Source: JAPPHA01 sp963662815
GTDB taxonomy: Bacteria > Pseudomonadota > Alphaproteobacteria > Rhodobacterales > Rhodobacteraceae
NCBI GenBank assembly: GCA_963662815.2
Contig: CAXXWA010000042.1
Location: forward strand, 140,618-204,617
Length of the DNA: 64,000 nt
Direction of reading: 5' to 3'
The translations under genes and the position numbers were made by a program. Below the pieces are notes generated by a model. It searched no databases and was not told the DNA's origin. It was given only the letters and a program-made list of their open reading frames with translations. Positions 1 to 8,032 of the stretch are shown in pieces (the stretch's first letter is position 1; every line of letters starts with the position of its first letter).

Positions 1-480
1 GCCCTCGTATGGGGCCGCATAGGGAATGGAGAATGCCGAAGCCTGTGATGAACGGCTTGAAGAAGCCGGACGAGGCCGCATGACCTGTGATGGCGGCGAA
101 CAAGGGAGCGCACGCTCCTGCGGAGCCGCCGGAGGAAAGGGTCCCGACCAAGGGGAATCCGGGAGGCCAAGGCACGCGCCGGACGCAGCGCCGGGCAAGC
201 GTGCCGCAGGCGGCCGGCCGGATGCGGCAAGCTGCAGGGAGAAGCCCGAAGGAGCGTCTCGCGGCGCTCTTCCGCCATGGCGCGCCGGAAACGCTCGCCG
301 CGTCCCGTTTCGCGTTGAAGGAGGACGCGGCGGCCGGTGTCGACGGCGCGACGCGGGCGATGTGCGGCGAAGGTCCGGAGAGCGGCTGCTCGACCTCCGC
401 CGCCGCCTGCACGGCGGAGGAGCATGCCGGGCGCCGCCTGTCCGGCGGCTGCGCGCCTTTCGCCACAGGCTTCAACGCCT
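1..480 (+). mobile_element. Group II intron remnant with broken reverse transcriptase N-terminus (cut by window edge)
   Basis: From about base 87 a frame encodes a stretch typical of the start of group II intron maturases: a TKGNPGGQGTRRTQ-like segment, then SPKERLAALFRH and ALKEDAAAGVDGATR, which matches the family's YxLKKDAxxGVDGxTW block. After about base 350 the homology moves to another frame (an ERLLDLRRRLHGG segment matching the usual LxDLHxRLHxGxYRA) and stops near base 480. The catalytic YADD domain is absent, so the protein is truncated and frameshifted. Upstream bases look like intron RNA leader, running off the window edge. Bases 481-741 between this remnant and the IS4 tail could not be assigned. 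The family assignment rests on recognised motifs; no domain V was found. Confidence 0.55.
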
Positions 481-741
481 CCGGCTGCGGGCGCTGCGTC
501 GGCGGTCCTGGCGTCGCCGCTTCGACTGGAAGCGTCTGGAACGCATGACCGAAATCCCTTGGCGACGCGTCTCCATCCGCCACCCGTGGCCGGACCGGCG
601 GTTCGCCGTCAGGCACCTGTGGCAGGAGCCGGATGGGCTGACGTCCATGTCCGGATCCGTGCGGGGGGTGCGCAGCAATGCGCATTCCTGCCGCGACTGC
701 GGGGGGCGTCGGGCAACCGACGTTCCTACCGCAACGATCAC

Positions 742-1131
742 CTACATAAGTGCGGGCTGTTGCAAGGCCCCCAGTGAAGCCATGAAACCGCAACGGGCGG
801 CGAGGGCGCAAAGCGCCGTCATGTCGTCCCGGGTGACACGCCGTTTGACCAGGTCGTCAGGCCTCTCGCGGGCCAGAAGGGACAGTTGCCAGACCAGAAT
901 CTCGATGACCGCGTCGAAGGCGAGGCACTTGCGCAGGTCTTCGTACTCGTCTAGGCGGCGGTCATCGACGCGGGTGCCGACGCTGAGCTCGTGGGAGAAG
1001 CGCCTTATCCGCCGTAGCTCGTACCTGCGCGGAACCGTGCGGGCTGTCTTGAGACCAGCCTCGGTGGTCGGCAGCATCCAGCGCAGCGAGTTGCCTTTCT
1101 TCACATTCCCCGTCGCGAGAACGCCAGCGCT
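742..1131 (-). pseudogene. C-terminal fragment of a Tn5-like (IS4 family) transposase
   Basis: The minus-strand frame ending at 742 carries the C-terminal part of a Tn5/IS4-type DDE transposase: LRWMLPTTE, then SVGTRVDDRRLDEYEDLRKCLAFDAV and a LARERPDD block. The same GTRI..RRLDDADDLRKCLAFDAV block occurs in the longer transposase at 12421-14342, so both belong to one family. Where active members have an IExFFH segment with the catalytic Glu, this copy reads IRRFSH, so that Glu appears lost. There is no N-terminal half. It lies 37 bp downstream of the Rieske pseudogene and is an inactive scar. Confidence 0.7.
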
Positions 1132-1167
1132 CGACGCCGCCATTGGCAGCGTCACGCTGGCGAACCG

Positions 1168-1471
1168 TTACGGAATCTCGACGTGGACCCTGCCGTCCAC
1201 AACACGTGCCGTAAGTGTTCAACGCTTCACAAGCCGGCGACCTGATCGCGGTGACCGTTCGGATATCGAGCTGGCCGTTGTGCTTGGGGCATTCGATCGT
1301 GTGGTCGAACACCAACCCTTCGGCAAGATGCACCTTTTCGTGCGTACAAAGGCCATCGATGCAATAGACCTCTTCGTCCGATATCCGGCAGATCACGTAG
1401 GTTCGTCCTTCGCGGTCCAATCGAACCAGATCTTCCTCTTCGATGTCGACAAGTACGCAGGCTTCTATCCA
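1168..1471 (-). pseudogene. MocE-like Rieske [2Fe-2S] ferredoxin, frameshifted and lacking a start codon
   Basis: The minus strand encodes a small Rieske protein of the MocE type, normally about 105 aa, which passes electrons to an oxygenase. Both ligand boxes are intact: CTHEKVHL and CPKHNG. Near base 1200 the frame breaks: the reading ...ACEALNTY must shift frame to give the expected end ARVVDGRVHVEIP followed by TAA at 1168. At the 5' end no ATG, GTG or TTG lies between the stop of the upstream desaturase gene (1493) and the first conserved residues (WIEAC). It was the last gene of the GH13-lacI-panB-like-desaturase operon and the presumed electron donor of the MocD-like desaturase. I infer a degraded gene; a sequencing error could explain the frameshift but not the missing start. 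Confidence 0.7.
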
Positions 1472-1492
1472 GGGGGGTTGCGTTCTCCGGCG

Positions 1493-2587
1493 TCAGGCGG
1501 TCTGGTTGGACGGAACGGGATCCGATGCACCCGCCCCTTCAGGCAGTTGAGGGCGGATGAAGTGGTGTGGGTCGCGAAGCTGCCGCAGAACACAGGGGAT
1601 GATCTCGGACCATGCGTTCCATAGCGAAGGGTTGGGCGCGGGCAGGTCGTGTTTCACCACCTCGTGCAGCTTGGGCAGGGCGTGGTATGGCACCATCGGA
1701 TACATGTGATGTTCGATATGGTAGTTCATGTTCCAGTAGATGAAGCGCAATATCGGGCTCATTAGCACAGTGCGTGAATTGATTCGGTGATCGAGCACGT
1801 CTTCCGCCAGTCCAAGATGTTGGGGAAGCCCCATCACGAGCAAAAGCCAGATCCCATAGGCCCGGGGCAGCCCGATGATCATGAGTGGCAGAAGCGACCA
1901 CGACCAGAGAGAAATCAATGCCACAAGAATGTAGATCGCGATGTGGATGCGGGCGACACGAATGGCTTTGACGCGTTCGGTTTCGGGGATGAGGTCCGCT
2001 TCGTCCGGCGGAATGATCCCCGCGGCATTCCGGGCCAGCGCGGCGAGGCTTTGCGGCACGGCTACGATTCCGAACAAGTTGAGGCAGAGTACGATCAGTT
2101 GCGGCGGTCGCATTCCCGCGATTTCCGGGTCCCTGCCAACGATGATCGTATCGGTGTGATGGCGGGCATGTGACCAGTGCCAGACCACCGAGTTTCGCAT
2201 CATCAGAAAGCTTGCCAATTCATAGACCGCGTCGTTCTTCCACCGGGTCTTGAAGGCCGTGCCATGGCCGCATTCGTGCCAACGGCTATCGGCGGCGGAG
2301 GCGTAGAACACTCCATAGACGAACAGGAACGGCAGCGCCCACCAGCTTCCCCAAAGAAGGATGCCACCCGCGCCGCTTCCGACCAGCGCGGCAACCCAGA
2401 TCGAGATGTCGCGCGTCGCCGGCCAATCCGTGCGCTTCATCAGGGACTTCAGCACCTTTCGGTCTACCGGCGTCCGATACCAGTCTGCGCCCGCAAGGCC
2501 TCTTTGGAACGCATTCTCCCGCTCCGGACCGGTCAGGGCGTAGTCCCGCTCCATCGGAAATGTTATCAATCGCATCAGGCCCAACAT
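1493..2587 (-). CDS. MocD-like membrane fatty acid desaturase / hydroxylase
   Basis: 364 aa di-iron membrane oxygenase of the fatty acid desaturase superfamily. Three histidine boxes are visible: HECGH (104-108), HARHH (140-144) and HIEHH (290-294), with hydrophobic segments around 62-98, 165-180 and 215-255. Such enzymes insert oxygen or a double bond using ferredoxin electrons; MocD of rhizopine catabolism is the named relative I would compare first. The ATG at 2587 lies 4 nt after the stop of the PanB-like gene, so the two are co-transcribed. The next gene downstream is a Rieske ferredoxin in the MocD-MocE order, but that gene is broken, so this oxygenase may have lost its own donor. The substrate is unknown; the sugar-import context suggests a sugar, cyclitol or acid rather than a lipid. 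Confidence 0.8.
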   Translation of the reverse strand: MLGLMRLITFPMERDYALTGPERENAFQRGLAGADWYRTPVDRKVLKSLMKRTDWPATRDISIWVAALVGSGAGGILLWGSWWALPFLFVYGVFYASAADSRWHECGHGTAFKTRWKNDAVYELASFLMMRNSVVWHWSHARHHTDTIIVGRDPEIAGMRPPQLIVLCLNLFGIVAVPQSLAALARNAAGIIPPDEADLIPETERVKAIRVARIHIAIYILVALISLWSWSLLPLMIIGLPRAYGIWLLLVMGLPQHLGLAEDVLDHRINSRTVLMSPILRFIYWNMNYHIEHHMYPMVPYHALPKLHEVVKHDLPAPNPSLWNAWSEIIPCVLRQLRDPHHFIRPQLPEGAGASDPVPSNQTA

Positions 2588-2591
2588 TCCG

Positions 2592-3380
2592 CTAGCCCCA
2601 GTTCGCCAGTTTGGTCTCGAACTTGCTCAACTCTTCTTCGGAGATCTGGACCAGTTCGCTTTCGCTCGGAAACGACCCCGAAGCCACGTCGCGCCTGAAT
2701 TCGGAGAACGCAGCCACGCGGTCCTGTTGCAGTCGCGCGTATTCGGCCCGGAAGTCCCTGTAGACCCGGGCATGACGGGGCACATGACCTTCGGTTTCAC
2801 CAAGAATGTCGACCGAAAACAAGTACTGGACATCGCACCCCGCGCCCGAACCCATGGAAATCACAACGAGTGACGTCCGCTGGGAAATCGCCGCTGCGAC
2901 CGCTGGCGGCACAATTTCCATCTCGACCGCAAAGGCGCCCGCGTCCTGATAGCGTCGGGCGTCGTGCAGAATGGCGAGGGCATCATCTGCCGTTTTGCCG
3001 CGTGCCGAATAACCGGTCCAGCGTGCCTTTTGCGGCATGAAGCCTACGTGGCCGACAACGGGAATCGCCTCTTTCGCCATGGCTTCGATCACTTCGTAGT
3101 GCATCGGACAATAGATGCTGTCGACCCCGGACTCCAATGCCTCGAAGGCCGCGCGCTTGGCCTCGTCGGCATTGGCGCATTCGCCGTAGATCAGGCCGAA
3201 CGTGAAATGTGTGTTCGGGGCGGCAGCGCGGAATTCGTCGCGGGAATGCTTGCGGCCTGATACGATGATCTCGATCCCGGCGGCCTCGGCTGCGACGGCA
3301 TGTTCAACCGAGGCCACATTGAGTTCGGTAAGCTGACCCTTTCCCTTGTGGTCGATCAGGTCCCTGACCGCCATTTTCAT
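2592..3380 (-). CDS. PanB-like (ketopantoate hydroxymethyltransferase family) protein
   Basis: 262 aa TIM-barrel protein with PanB-type features: an N-terminal LTELNVASVEHAVAAEAAG segment, GHVGFMPQ (PanB GHVGLTPQ), a YSARGKT loop, an AGAFAVEMEIVP strand matching AGAFALVLECVP, and GSGAGCDVQYLF matching GIGAGxxCDGQVLV. True PanB makes ketopantoate from 2-oxoisovalerate and methylene-tetrahydrofolate. Position inside a LacI-controlled carbohydrate operon argues for a catabolic aldolase-type role rather than pantothenate synthesis. The ATG at 3380 overlaps the lacI stop (ATGA type); ATG 3374 is an alternative. The family call is firm, the reaction is not known. Confidence 0.7.
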   Translation of the reverse strand: MKMAVRDLIDHKGKGQLTELNVASVEHAVAAEAAGIEIIVSGRKHSRDEFRAAAPNTHFTFGLIYGECANADEAKRAAFEALESGVDSIYCPMHYEVIEAMAKEAIPVVGHVGFMPQKARWTGYSARGKTADDALAILHDARRYQDAGAFAVEMEIVPPAVAAAISQRTSLVVISMGSGAGCDVQYLFSVDILGETEGHVPRHARVYRDFRAEYARLQQDRVAAFSEFRRDVASGSFPSESELVQISEEELSKFETKLANWG

Positions 3381-4417
3381 TCTGCGCGCCCTCCGGACTG
3401 CGGCAGGTCAGTGCCACGCAGGATCAATTCCGCGTCAATCAGTTGCTGATGGGGTCCGGCGTCGCCGTTGAGCTTCGCGGCCATCATGCGCCCCAGCCGC
3501 ATCCCGAGCGCGTCGAGATCCTGACGGAACGTCGTAAGGCCCAATCCGACATGGGCTGCCACGGGAATGTCATCGCACCCGATCAATGCCATGTCCGGAC
3601 CAGGCCGGATCCCGAACTGCCGCATGGCTTCCATTGCCGATAGGGCAATCACATCGTTGCCGCAGAAGATCGCGGTCGGACCCACACCCCGGGTAATCAG
3701 CTCGGTCACGGCGTCCGCGCCGGTCTTTCGCGACAGGTAACATTCAATCTCGAGCGCGGGATCGTGCCCTATGCCATGCGCGTCCAGCGCATCGCGGTAG
3801 CCGTGCAGGGCATGGATTGAATAGGTGTACCGGAGCGGCGTCGTCAGATGTGCGACGCGGGCGTGGCCGAGTCGGATCAGCCGTTCCGTCGCCCGGTACC
3901 CGATCTTGTAGTGGTCCACGTCGACCCAGTCGTGATCGGACTTTTCCGTTCGTCCGACGGTGACGAATGGAAAACCGCGATCCTGCAGCCATTCGATCCG
4001 TTCGTCCTCGGGCCGGGTTCGCCCGAACAGAAGCCCGTCGCAGCGGCCTCGTTCGACAGAATTGCGAATGATCTCGTGCTCGGTCTCATGCTCCCGCGCC
4101 ATGACAATCTGGAGCGCATAGCCCTGGGCCTGCAGCGAAAGCTCGACGCCGTCGAGCAGGCTCAGGAAAAACGGGTCAACAAACTTGGTCCAGGGCTTCG
4201 AGACCATGAAGGTCACGGTGTTGGTTTGCTTCGATCGCAGGCTCGACGCTGCGAAACTCGCACGGTAGCCAAGCTGCTCTGCAACGGCTTCTACTTTGCG
4301 GCGGGTTTCAAGTTTGACGTCAGAGTATCCGTTGAGCGCGCGGCTGACGGTCGAGACCGAAAGGCCAGTCTGTTCGGCCACGTCCCTGATCCCCAGTCTC
4401 TTGGCGGGTTCGCCCAT
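3377..4417 (-). CDS. LacI family transcriptional regulator
   Basis: 346 aa repressor. The N-terminal helix-turn-helix reads IRDVAEQTGLSVSTVSRALNGY (about residues 9-30), followed by a hinge ending near residue 62 and a periplasmic-binding-type sugar-sensing domain. It overlaps the upstream GH13 stop by 4 nt (ATGA) and the downstream PanB-like start the same way, so it sits in the middle of the operon it probably controls. Its likely operators are the CG-centred AAAACGTTTT palindromes at 6016-6029 and 6129-6150. Inducer unknown; given the GH13, GH31 and CUT2 importer, an alpha-glycoside or its product is likely. Confidence 0.88.
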   Translation of the reverse strand: MGEPAKRLGIRDVAEQTGLSVSTVSRALNGYSDVKLETRRKVEAVAEQLGYRASFAASSLRSKQTNTVTFMVSKPWTKFVDPFFLSLLDGVELSLQAQGYALQIVMAREHETEHEIIRNSVERGRCDGLLFGRTRPEDERIEWLQDRGFPFVTVGRTEKSDHDWVDVDHYKIGYRATERLIRLGHARVAHLTTPLRYTYSIHALHGYRDALDAHGIGHDPALEIECYLSRKTGADAVTELITRGVGPTAIFCGNDVIALSAMEAMRQFGIRPGPDMALIGCDDIPVAAHVGLGLTTFRQDLDALGMRLGRMMAAKLNGDAGPHQQLIDAELILRGTDLPQSGGRAE

Positions 4418-6012
4418 CAGTTTTCCTCTGCGATTACGTAGCCATGCGCAGGCAACACGGCCTCGTTGTGTTCGCCCGAAAGCACAGTCACTTGGTCGTA
4501 CAACGGAACGCTCCGGGGGGCATCAGAGAAATTGAATGCGCACATGAGCCTTTGTTCCTCGTGAACGCGGGCAAAGACTAGCCAGTCCTTCTCGTGCTCC
4601 GTCGGTTCGAACGATCCGTATCGCAGGGCCGCGTTCTCGCGGCGCAGCGCAATCAGCGCACGGCAATTCTCTAGGATCGACCCGCTCAACCCGTCCTGCC
4701 GAGAGACCGCAAGCGGCGCATGGGACGGTTCGCAGGGCAGCCAGGTGCACGCATTCCTCGAAAACCCGAGTTGATCCGTGTCGTCCCAGGGAAACGGCGT
4801 GCGCGCACCATCGCGTCCTCGATCATGCGGCCAGAAACGGATGCCTTCCGGGTCCTGAATCGCTTCGCGCGGTACATGTGAATGCGGCAGCCCAAGTTCC
4901 TCTCCCTGGTAGAGGATGACGTTGCCGCGAAGGCAAAGCAGAAGTGCATGCAGCATCGTCACCCTTGCCGGATTGTCCTCAGCGCCCCATCGGCTGGCCA
5001 CGCGGAACACATCGTGGTTTGAAAGCGCCCACGTTGGCCAGCCGTGACCGTTGCCTGCTTCCAGAACTGTGGTTGCGATGGCCGATCCGTTCAGTTCGGG
5101 GGCAAGCAGGGCGAAGCTGTAGGCCGTGTGCAGCCTGTCGGGTGACGTGTACTCGGACATGCGCTCGACCTGCCAGTCGCAGGAGATCTCGGCCAGCAGC
5201 ATCCTGTCCCCGGCGACTTTGCGCATGCGCTTGAGAAATGCCAGGTTTTCCGGCCGTGAACGGTCGTAAAGCCTCTGCTGCATGTAATACGGATTGGCGG
5301 GCACCTCATCGATCTCCGCTGCAGGGTTGTCCCTAAGCGCAGGGTCGTGCATGAAGAAGTTGGCCACGTCCAGCCGCAGCCCGTCGACACCTAGGTCGAA
5401 CCAGAATGTCATGATGTCAAGCACTTCGTCCTGCACGTCCTTGTTGTGCAGGTTCAGGTCGGGCTGCTCGATCAGGAAATTGTGCAGATAGTACTGACGC
5501 CGTTCGGGCGCCCATTCCCACGCAACGCCGCCAAACCGCGCGAGCCAGTTGTTAGGCAGGCCGCCGTCGGCTTTTGCATCGGCCCAGACATACCAGTCCG
5601 CCCTTTCGCTATCCTTGCCCGAGCGACTTTCGACAAACCACGGATGCCGGTGCGAACTGTGGGAATAGACTTGGTCGATGACGACCCTTAGGCCCAAGCC
5701 ATGCGCCGCCTGCACGACGTCGCGGAAGTCTTCCAGCGTTCCGAATCGCGGATCGACCTGTCGGTAGTCGGAAACGTCGTAGCCCGAATCGTGCATAGGA
5801 GAGGGAAAGAACGGCGTGATCCAGATCGCGTCGATCCCGAGTCCGGCAAGATAGTCCATCCGGCTCAGGAGCCCCCTCAGATCGCCCTCGCCGTCGCCAT
5901 CGGAATCCATGAAGCTGCGCAGGTAAACTTCATATATGCAGGCCCCGCGCCACCATTCCAAGTGCTCTTCACGGCGTTGAGTCGTCACGGTCATCTCCGG
6001 CAATGCCGTCAT
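4417..6012 (-). CDS. GH13 alpha-glucosidase-type glycoside hydrolase
   Basis: 531 aa, full length for the family. It begins with the usual EWWRGACIYEVYLRSF motif (19-34). The four conserved GH13 regions are present: DQVYSH (113-118), GLRLD with nucleophile Asp215, Glu275 as acid/base in LLAEI, and SNHD (331-334). No signal peptide, so it acts in the cytoplasm on imported oligosaccharide. I chose ATG 6012; in-frame ATG 5994 is an alternative because the candidate promoter at 6013-6041 lies very close. It is the first gene of the minus-strand operon and divergent from the sugar-binding protein gene. It resembles the AglA-type enzyme at 31330-33024, so the window holds two such hydrolases. Confidence 0.87.
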   Translation of the reverse strand: MTALPEMTVTTQRREEHLEWWRGACIYEVYLRSFMDSDGDGEGDLRGLLSRMDYLAGLGIDAIWITPFFPSPMHDSGYDVSDYRQVDPRFGTLEDFRDVVQAAHGLGLRVVIDQVYSHSSHRHPWFVESRSGKDSERADWYVWADAKADGGLPNNWLARFGGVAWEWAPERRQYYLHNFLIEQPDLNLHNKDVQDEVLDIMTFWFDLGVDGLRLDVANFFMHDPALRDNPAAEIDEVPANPYYMQQRLYDRSRPENLAFLKRMRKVAGDRMLLAEISCDWQVERMSEYTSPDRLHTAYSFALLAPELNGSAIATTVLEAGNGHGWPTWALSNHDVFRVASRWGAEDNPARVTMLHALLLCLRGNVILYQGEELGLPHSHVPREAIQDPEGIRFWPHDRGRDGARTPFPWDDTDQLGFSRNACTWLPCEPSHAPLAVSRQDGLSGSILENCRALIALRRENAALRYGSFEPTEHEKDWLVFARVHEEQRLMCAFNFSDAPRSVPLYDQVTVLSGEHNEAVLPAHGYVIAEEN

Positions 6013-6041
6013 ATTCAAAAACGTTTTCGGAGATTGGTCAA
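6013..6041 (-). promoter_or_regulatory. Candidate promoter of the GH13-lacI operon with operator in its spacer
   Basis: On the minus strand TTGACC (6041-6036) and TTGAAT (6018-6013) are 17 bp apart. The palindromic core AAAACGTTTT (6018-6027, extended 6016-6029) overlaps the spacer and -10, the usual place for a LacI-type block. The -10 is weak and the start of transcription would fall at or just after ATG 6012, which makes the exact promoter uncertain. Confidence 0.4.
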
Positions 6042-6090
6042 GAATTCCGCAGGATTTTGGCCAATTCCGGGGCAGGCTTCGCAAAAAACC

Positions 6091-6150
6091 TTGACCAGAC
6101 GGCTCAAGTTCGCAACTCTGCCGTTTGAAACCCAAAAACGTTTTTGGGTT
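6091..6150 (+). promoter_or_regulatory. Candidate promoter and 22-bp perfect palindromic LacI-type operator
   Basis: Bases 6129-6150 form a perfect 22-bp palindrome centred on CG at 6139-6140, with core CCCAAAAACGTTTTTGGG. It shares CAAAAACGTTTT with the second site at 6016-6027; the two centres are 117 bp apart. TTGACC at 6091-6096 could be a -35, with a poor -10 near 6114-6119, which would put the operator just downstream of the start of transcription of the importer operon. Binding by the LacI protein at 3377-4417 is inferred from proximity and symmetry. Confidence 0.6.
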
Positions 6151-6181
6151 ATCTGGCGCAAAGAGCTTCAGGGAGGGAAAA

Positions 6182-7165
6182 ATGCGCAAACTGCGAAATT
6201 CAGTAATTCTGGCCGCATCTGGCATTGCGATGAGTGTCGGTACAGCCTGGGCAGGCGACTGGTGTTCAGGACAAACGATCCGGCTGTTCTCGGGCGGCCC
6301 CGCCGGTGGAGCATTCAACTCGATCATTGATCGCGGCGCGATGCAGGCGGCGGAAGACACCGGCGCGAACGTCCAAATCATCTATTCGGAGTGGGATTTC
6401 GACAAGATGGTCACTCAGCTTCGCGAGGCGGTCAGCCAGGCACCTGACGGCATTGCAATGATGGGACACCCGGGAGATGACGCGATCATGCCATTGGCGG
6501 CCGAAGCCGCTGCCGCGGGAATCCCGGTGATGTACATGAACGTGGACGTGCCGAGAGTGCGCGCGGCCTTCGGGTCGGGGTACGTTGGGGCCACGCTATA
6601 TCAGCAGGGACGGAACCTCGGCGCCGAGACCCTGCGTCTTGCGGGCGACAGGCTGCAACCTGGCGATACTGCAATCGTCATGAGCCGATGGGAAAGCGAA
6701 AACCGCGCACAGCGCGAACTCGGCCTTGTGGACGTGCTGGAAGAATTCGGCATGAAGGTCATCAAGCTGCAAGAGGCCGAAGGCGCTTCTGCCGACCAGA
6801 TGCTGCAGATCCCGGTTCTGACCTCGACCCTGATCGCCAACCCCGACACCAAGCTCATTGGCTATCCCGGTGGCCCGTGGCTGGCTGCGGCGCCGGTGTT
6901 CATGGATGCAGTTGGCAAGGGTCCCGGCGACATCATGGCGGTCGGCTTTGACCTTGGTCAGGGTGTCATGACCGCGTTCGACGGCGGCTACGTGACGGTG
7001 ACAGCGGACCAGCAGCCCTACCAGCAGGGGTACCTTCCTGTTCTTTCGCTCTGCCAGCAGCTGGTCTACAAGCTCGGACCGCTCAACGTGGACACCGGCG
7101 CTGGCTTCGTGACGGCAGACAACTACAAAGATGTGGTTGCCCTCGCCGAGCAGGGCGTCCGCTAG
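6182..7165 (+). CDS. Sugar ABC transporter substrate-binding protein (CUT2 / ribose-type)
   Basis: 327 aa periplasmic protein. A signal peptide covers residues 1-24 (MRKLRN start, hydrophobic core, AWA cleavage motif). The mature part has the type I periplasmic-binding fold typical of RbsB or rhizopine-type binders (IIYSEWDFDKMVTQLREAV, GIPVMYMNVDVP, IMAVGFDLG, ADQQPYQQGY). ATG 6182 follows a GGGAGG ribosome site. It opens the importer operon with the ATPase and permease that follow, and is transcribed divergently from the GH13 operon under the paired operators. The ligand cannot be read from sequence. Confidence 0.88.
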   Translation: MRKLRNSVILAASGIAMSVGTAWAGDWCSGQTIRLFSGGPAGGAFNSIIDRGAMQAAEDTGANVQIIYSEWDFDKMVTQLREAVSQAPDGIAMMGHPGDDAIMPLAAEAAAAGIPVMYMNVDVPRVRAAFGSGYVGATLYQQGRNLGAETLRLAGDRLQPGDTAIVMSRWESENRAQRELGLVDVLEEFGMKVIKLQEAEGASADQMLQIPVLTSTLIANPDTKLIGYPGGPWLAAAPVFMDAVGKGPGDIMAVGFDLGQGVMTAFDGGYVTVTADQQPYQQGYLPVLSLCQQLVYKLGPLNVDTGAGFVTADNYKDVVALAEQGVR

Positions 7166-7238
7166 TCAAAAGTTTCGCCCGGGCCGGCCGGTTTCTGACG
7201 CTGGCCCGGGGCCGGATCTTCCGAACCGGAGCACGCTT

Positions 7239-8030
7239 ATGTCCTCGGCATCAGAGCCGGTCGTCGAATTGCGCAACATCGTCAAGCGATTTGGATCGGT
7301 CGAAGCCTTGTCTGGCGTCACTATGACCGTCCGCCGCGGCGAGGTTCTGGGGCTGCTGGGAGACAATGGCGCGGGCAAGTCAACTTTGATCAAGACTCTT
7401 GCCGGGGTGCACGGCCCTGACGAAGGCGAGATCATCGTGAAAGGCAAGGTTCGCAAGCCCTGGACACCCGCGGCTGCGCGTGACGCGGGCATAGAAACGG
7501 TATTTCAGGATCGCGCGTTGGCACCCCAACATTCCATAGTGACCAATATCTTCATGGGGCGCGAGATTACGAACACCCTCGGTCTACTGAGGGTGCAAGT
7601 GCAGGTCGACGAGGCCAACAGGCTGATGCGCGAGATCGGCTTTACCTCCAAGGTGTTCAACCCGGAAAGCACGGTTGGGACGCTTTCAGGGGGTGAGCGG
7701 CAGGGGGTCGCGATCGCTCGCGCTCTCTACAATCAGGCGGACGTGATCGTGCTGGATGAGCCGACGACGGCACTGTCGCTGACCGAAACCCAGAAGGTCT
7801 TCCGTTTCGTGGAGGCGGTCAAATCCTCCGGCCGGACCGTGGTTTTCATCGGGCACAACATCTATCACGTCTGGGATATTGCCGACCGGTTCTTCGTCAT
7901 CGACCGCGGGAAAGAAGCCTTCGAAGGCGCCAAGTCCGCATTCACCGGCGCCGATCACCTGATCGAGATGATGCATCAACTCGCGGAAACCGGCAGCGCA
8001 GACACAAGTTCGCTTTTGGAGCCGGCGTGA
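7239..8030 (+). CDS. Sugar ABC transporter ATP-binding protein (single-domain CUT2)
   Basis: 263 aa ATPase. Walker A GDNGAGKST, signature LSGGERQGVAIARAL and Walker B VIVLDEPTTAL are intact, followed by a switch histidine in FIGHN. It has one ABC domain, unlike the two-domain RbsA, so it would work as a homodimer under the RbsC-type permease. ATG 7239 starts the conserved VVELRNIVKRFG strand. It lies 73 bp after the binding protein gene, and its stop is followed immediately by the permease start. Confidence 0.88.
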   Translation: MSSASEPVVELRNIVKRFGSVEALSGVTMTVRRGEVLGLLGDNGAGKSTLIKTLAGVHGPDEGEIIVKGKVRKPWTPAAARDAGIETVFQDRALAPQHSIVTNIFMGREITNTLGLLRVQVQVDEANRLMREIGFTSKVFNPESTVGTLSGGERQGVAIARALYNQADVIVLDEPTTALSLTETQKVFRFVEAVKSSGRTVVFIGHNIYHVWDIADRFFVIDRGKEAFEGAKSAFTGADHLIEMMHQLAETGSADTSSLLEPA

Positions 8031-8032
8031 GG

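Noticed and set aside
26..1624. Long plus-strand open frame of 532 codons
   Set aside because: It runs antisense through the Rieske, IS4 and desaturase genes and has no family motif beyond a short intron fragment.
2592..3380. PanB-like gene as the housekeeping panB
   Set aside because: No panC nearby and it is embedded in a sugar-regulated operon, so a pantothenate role was not assigned.
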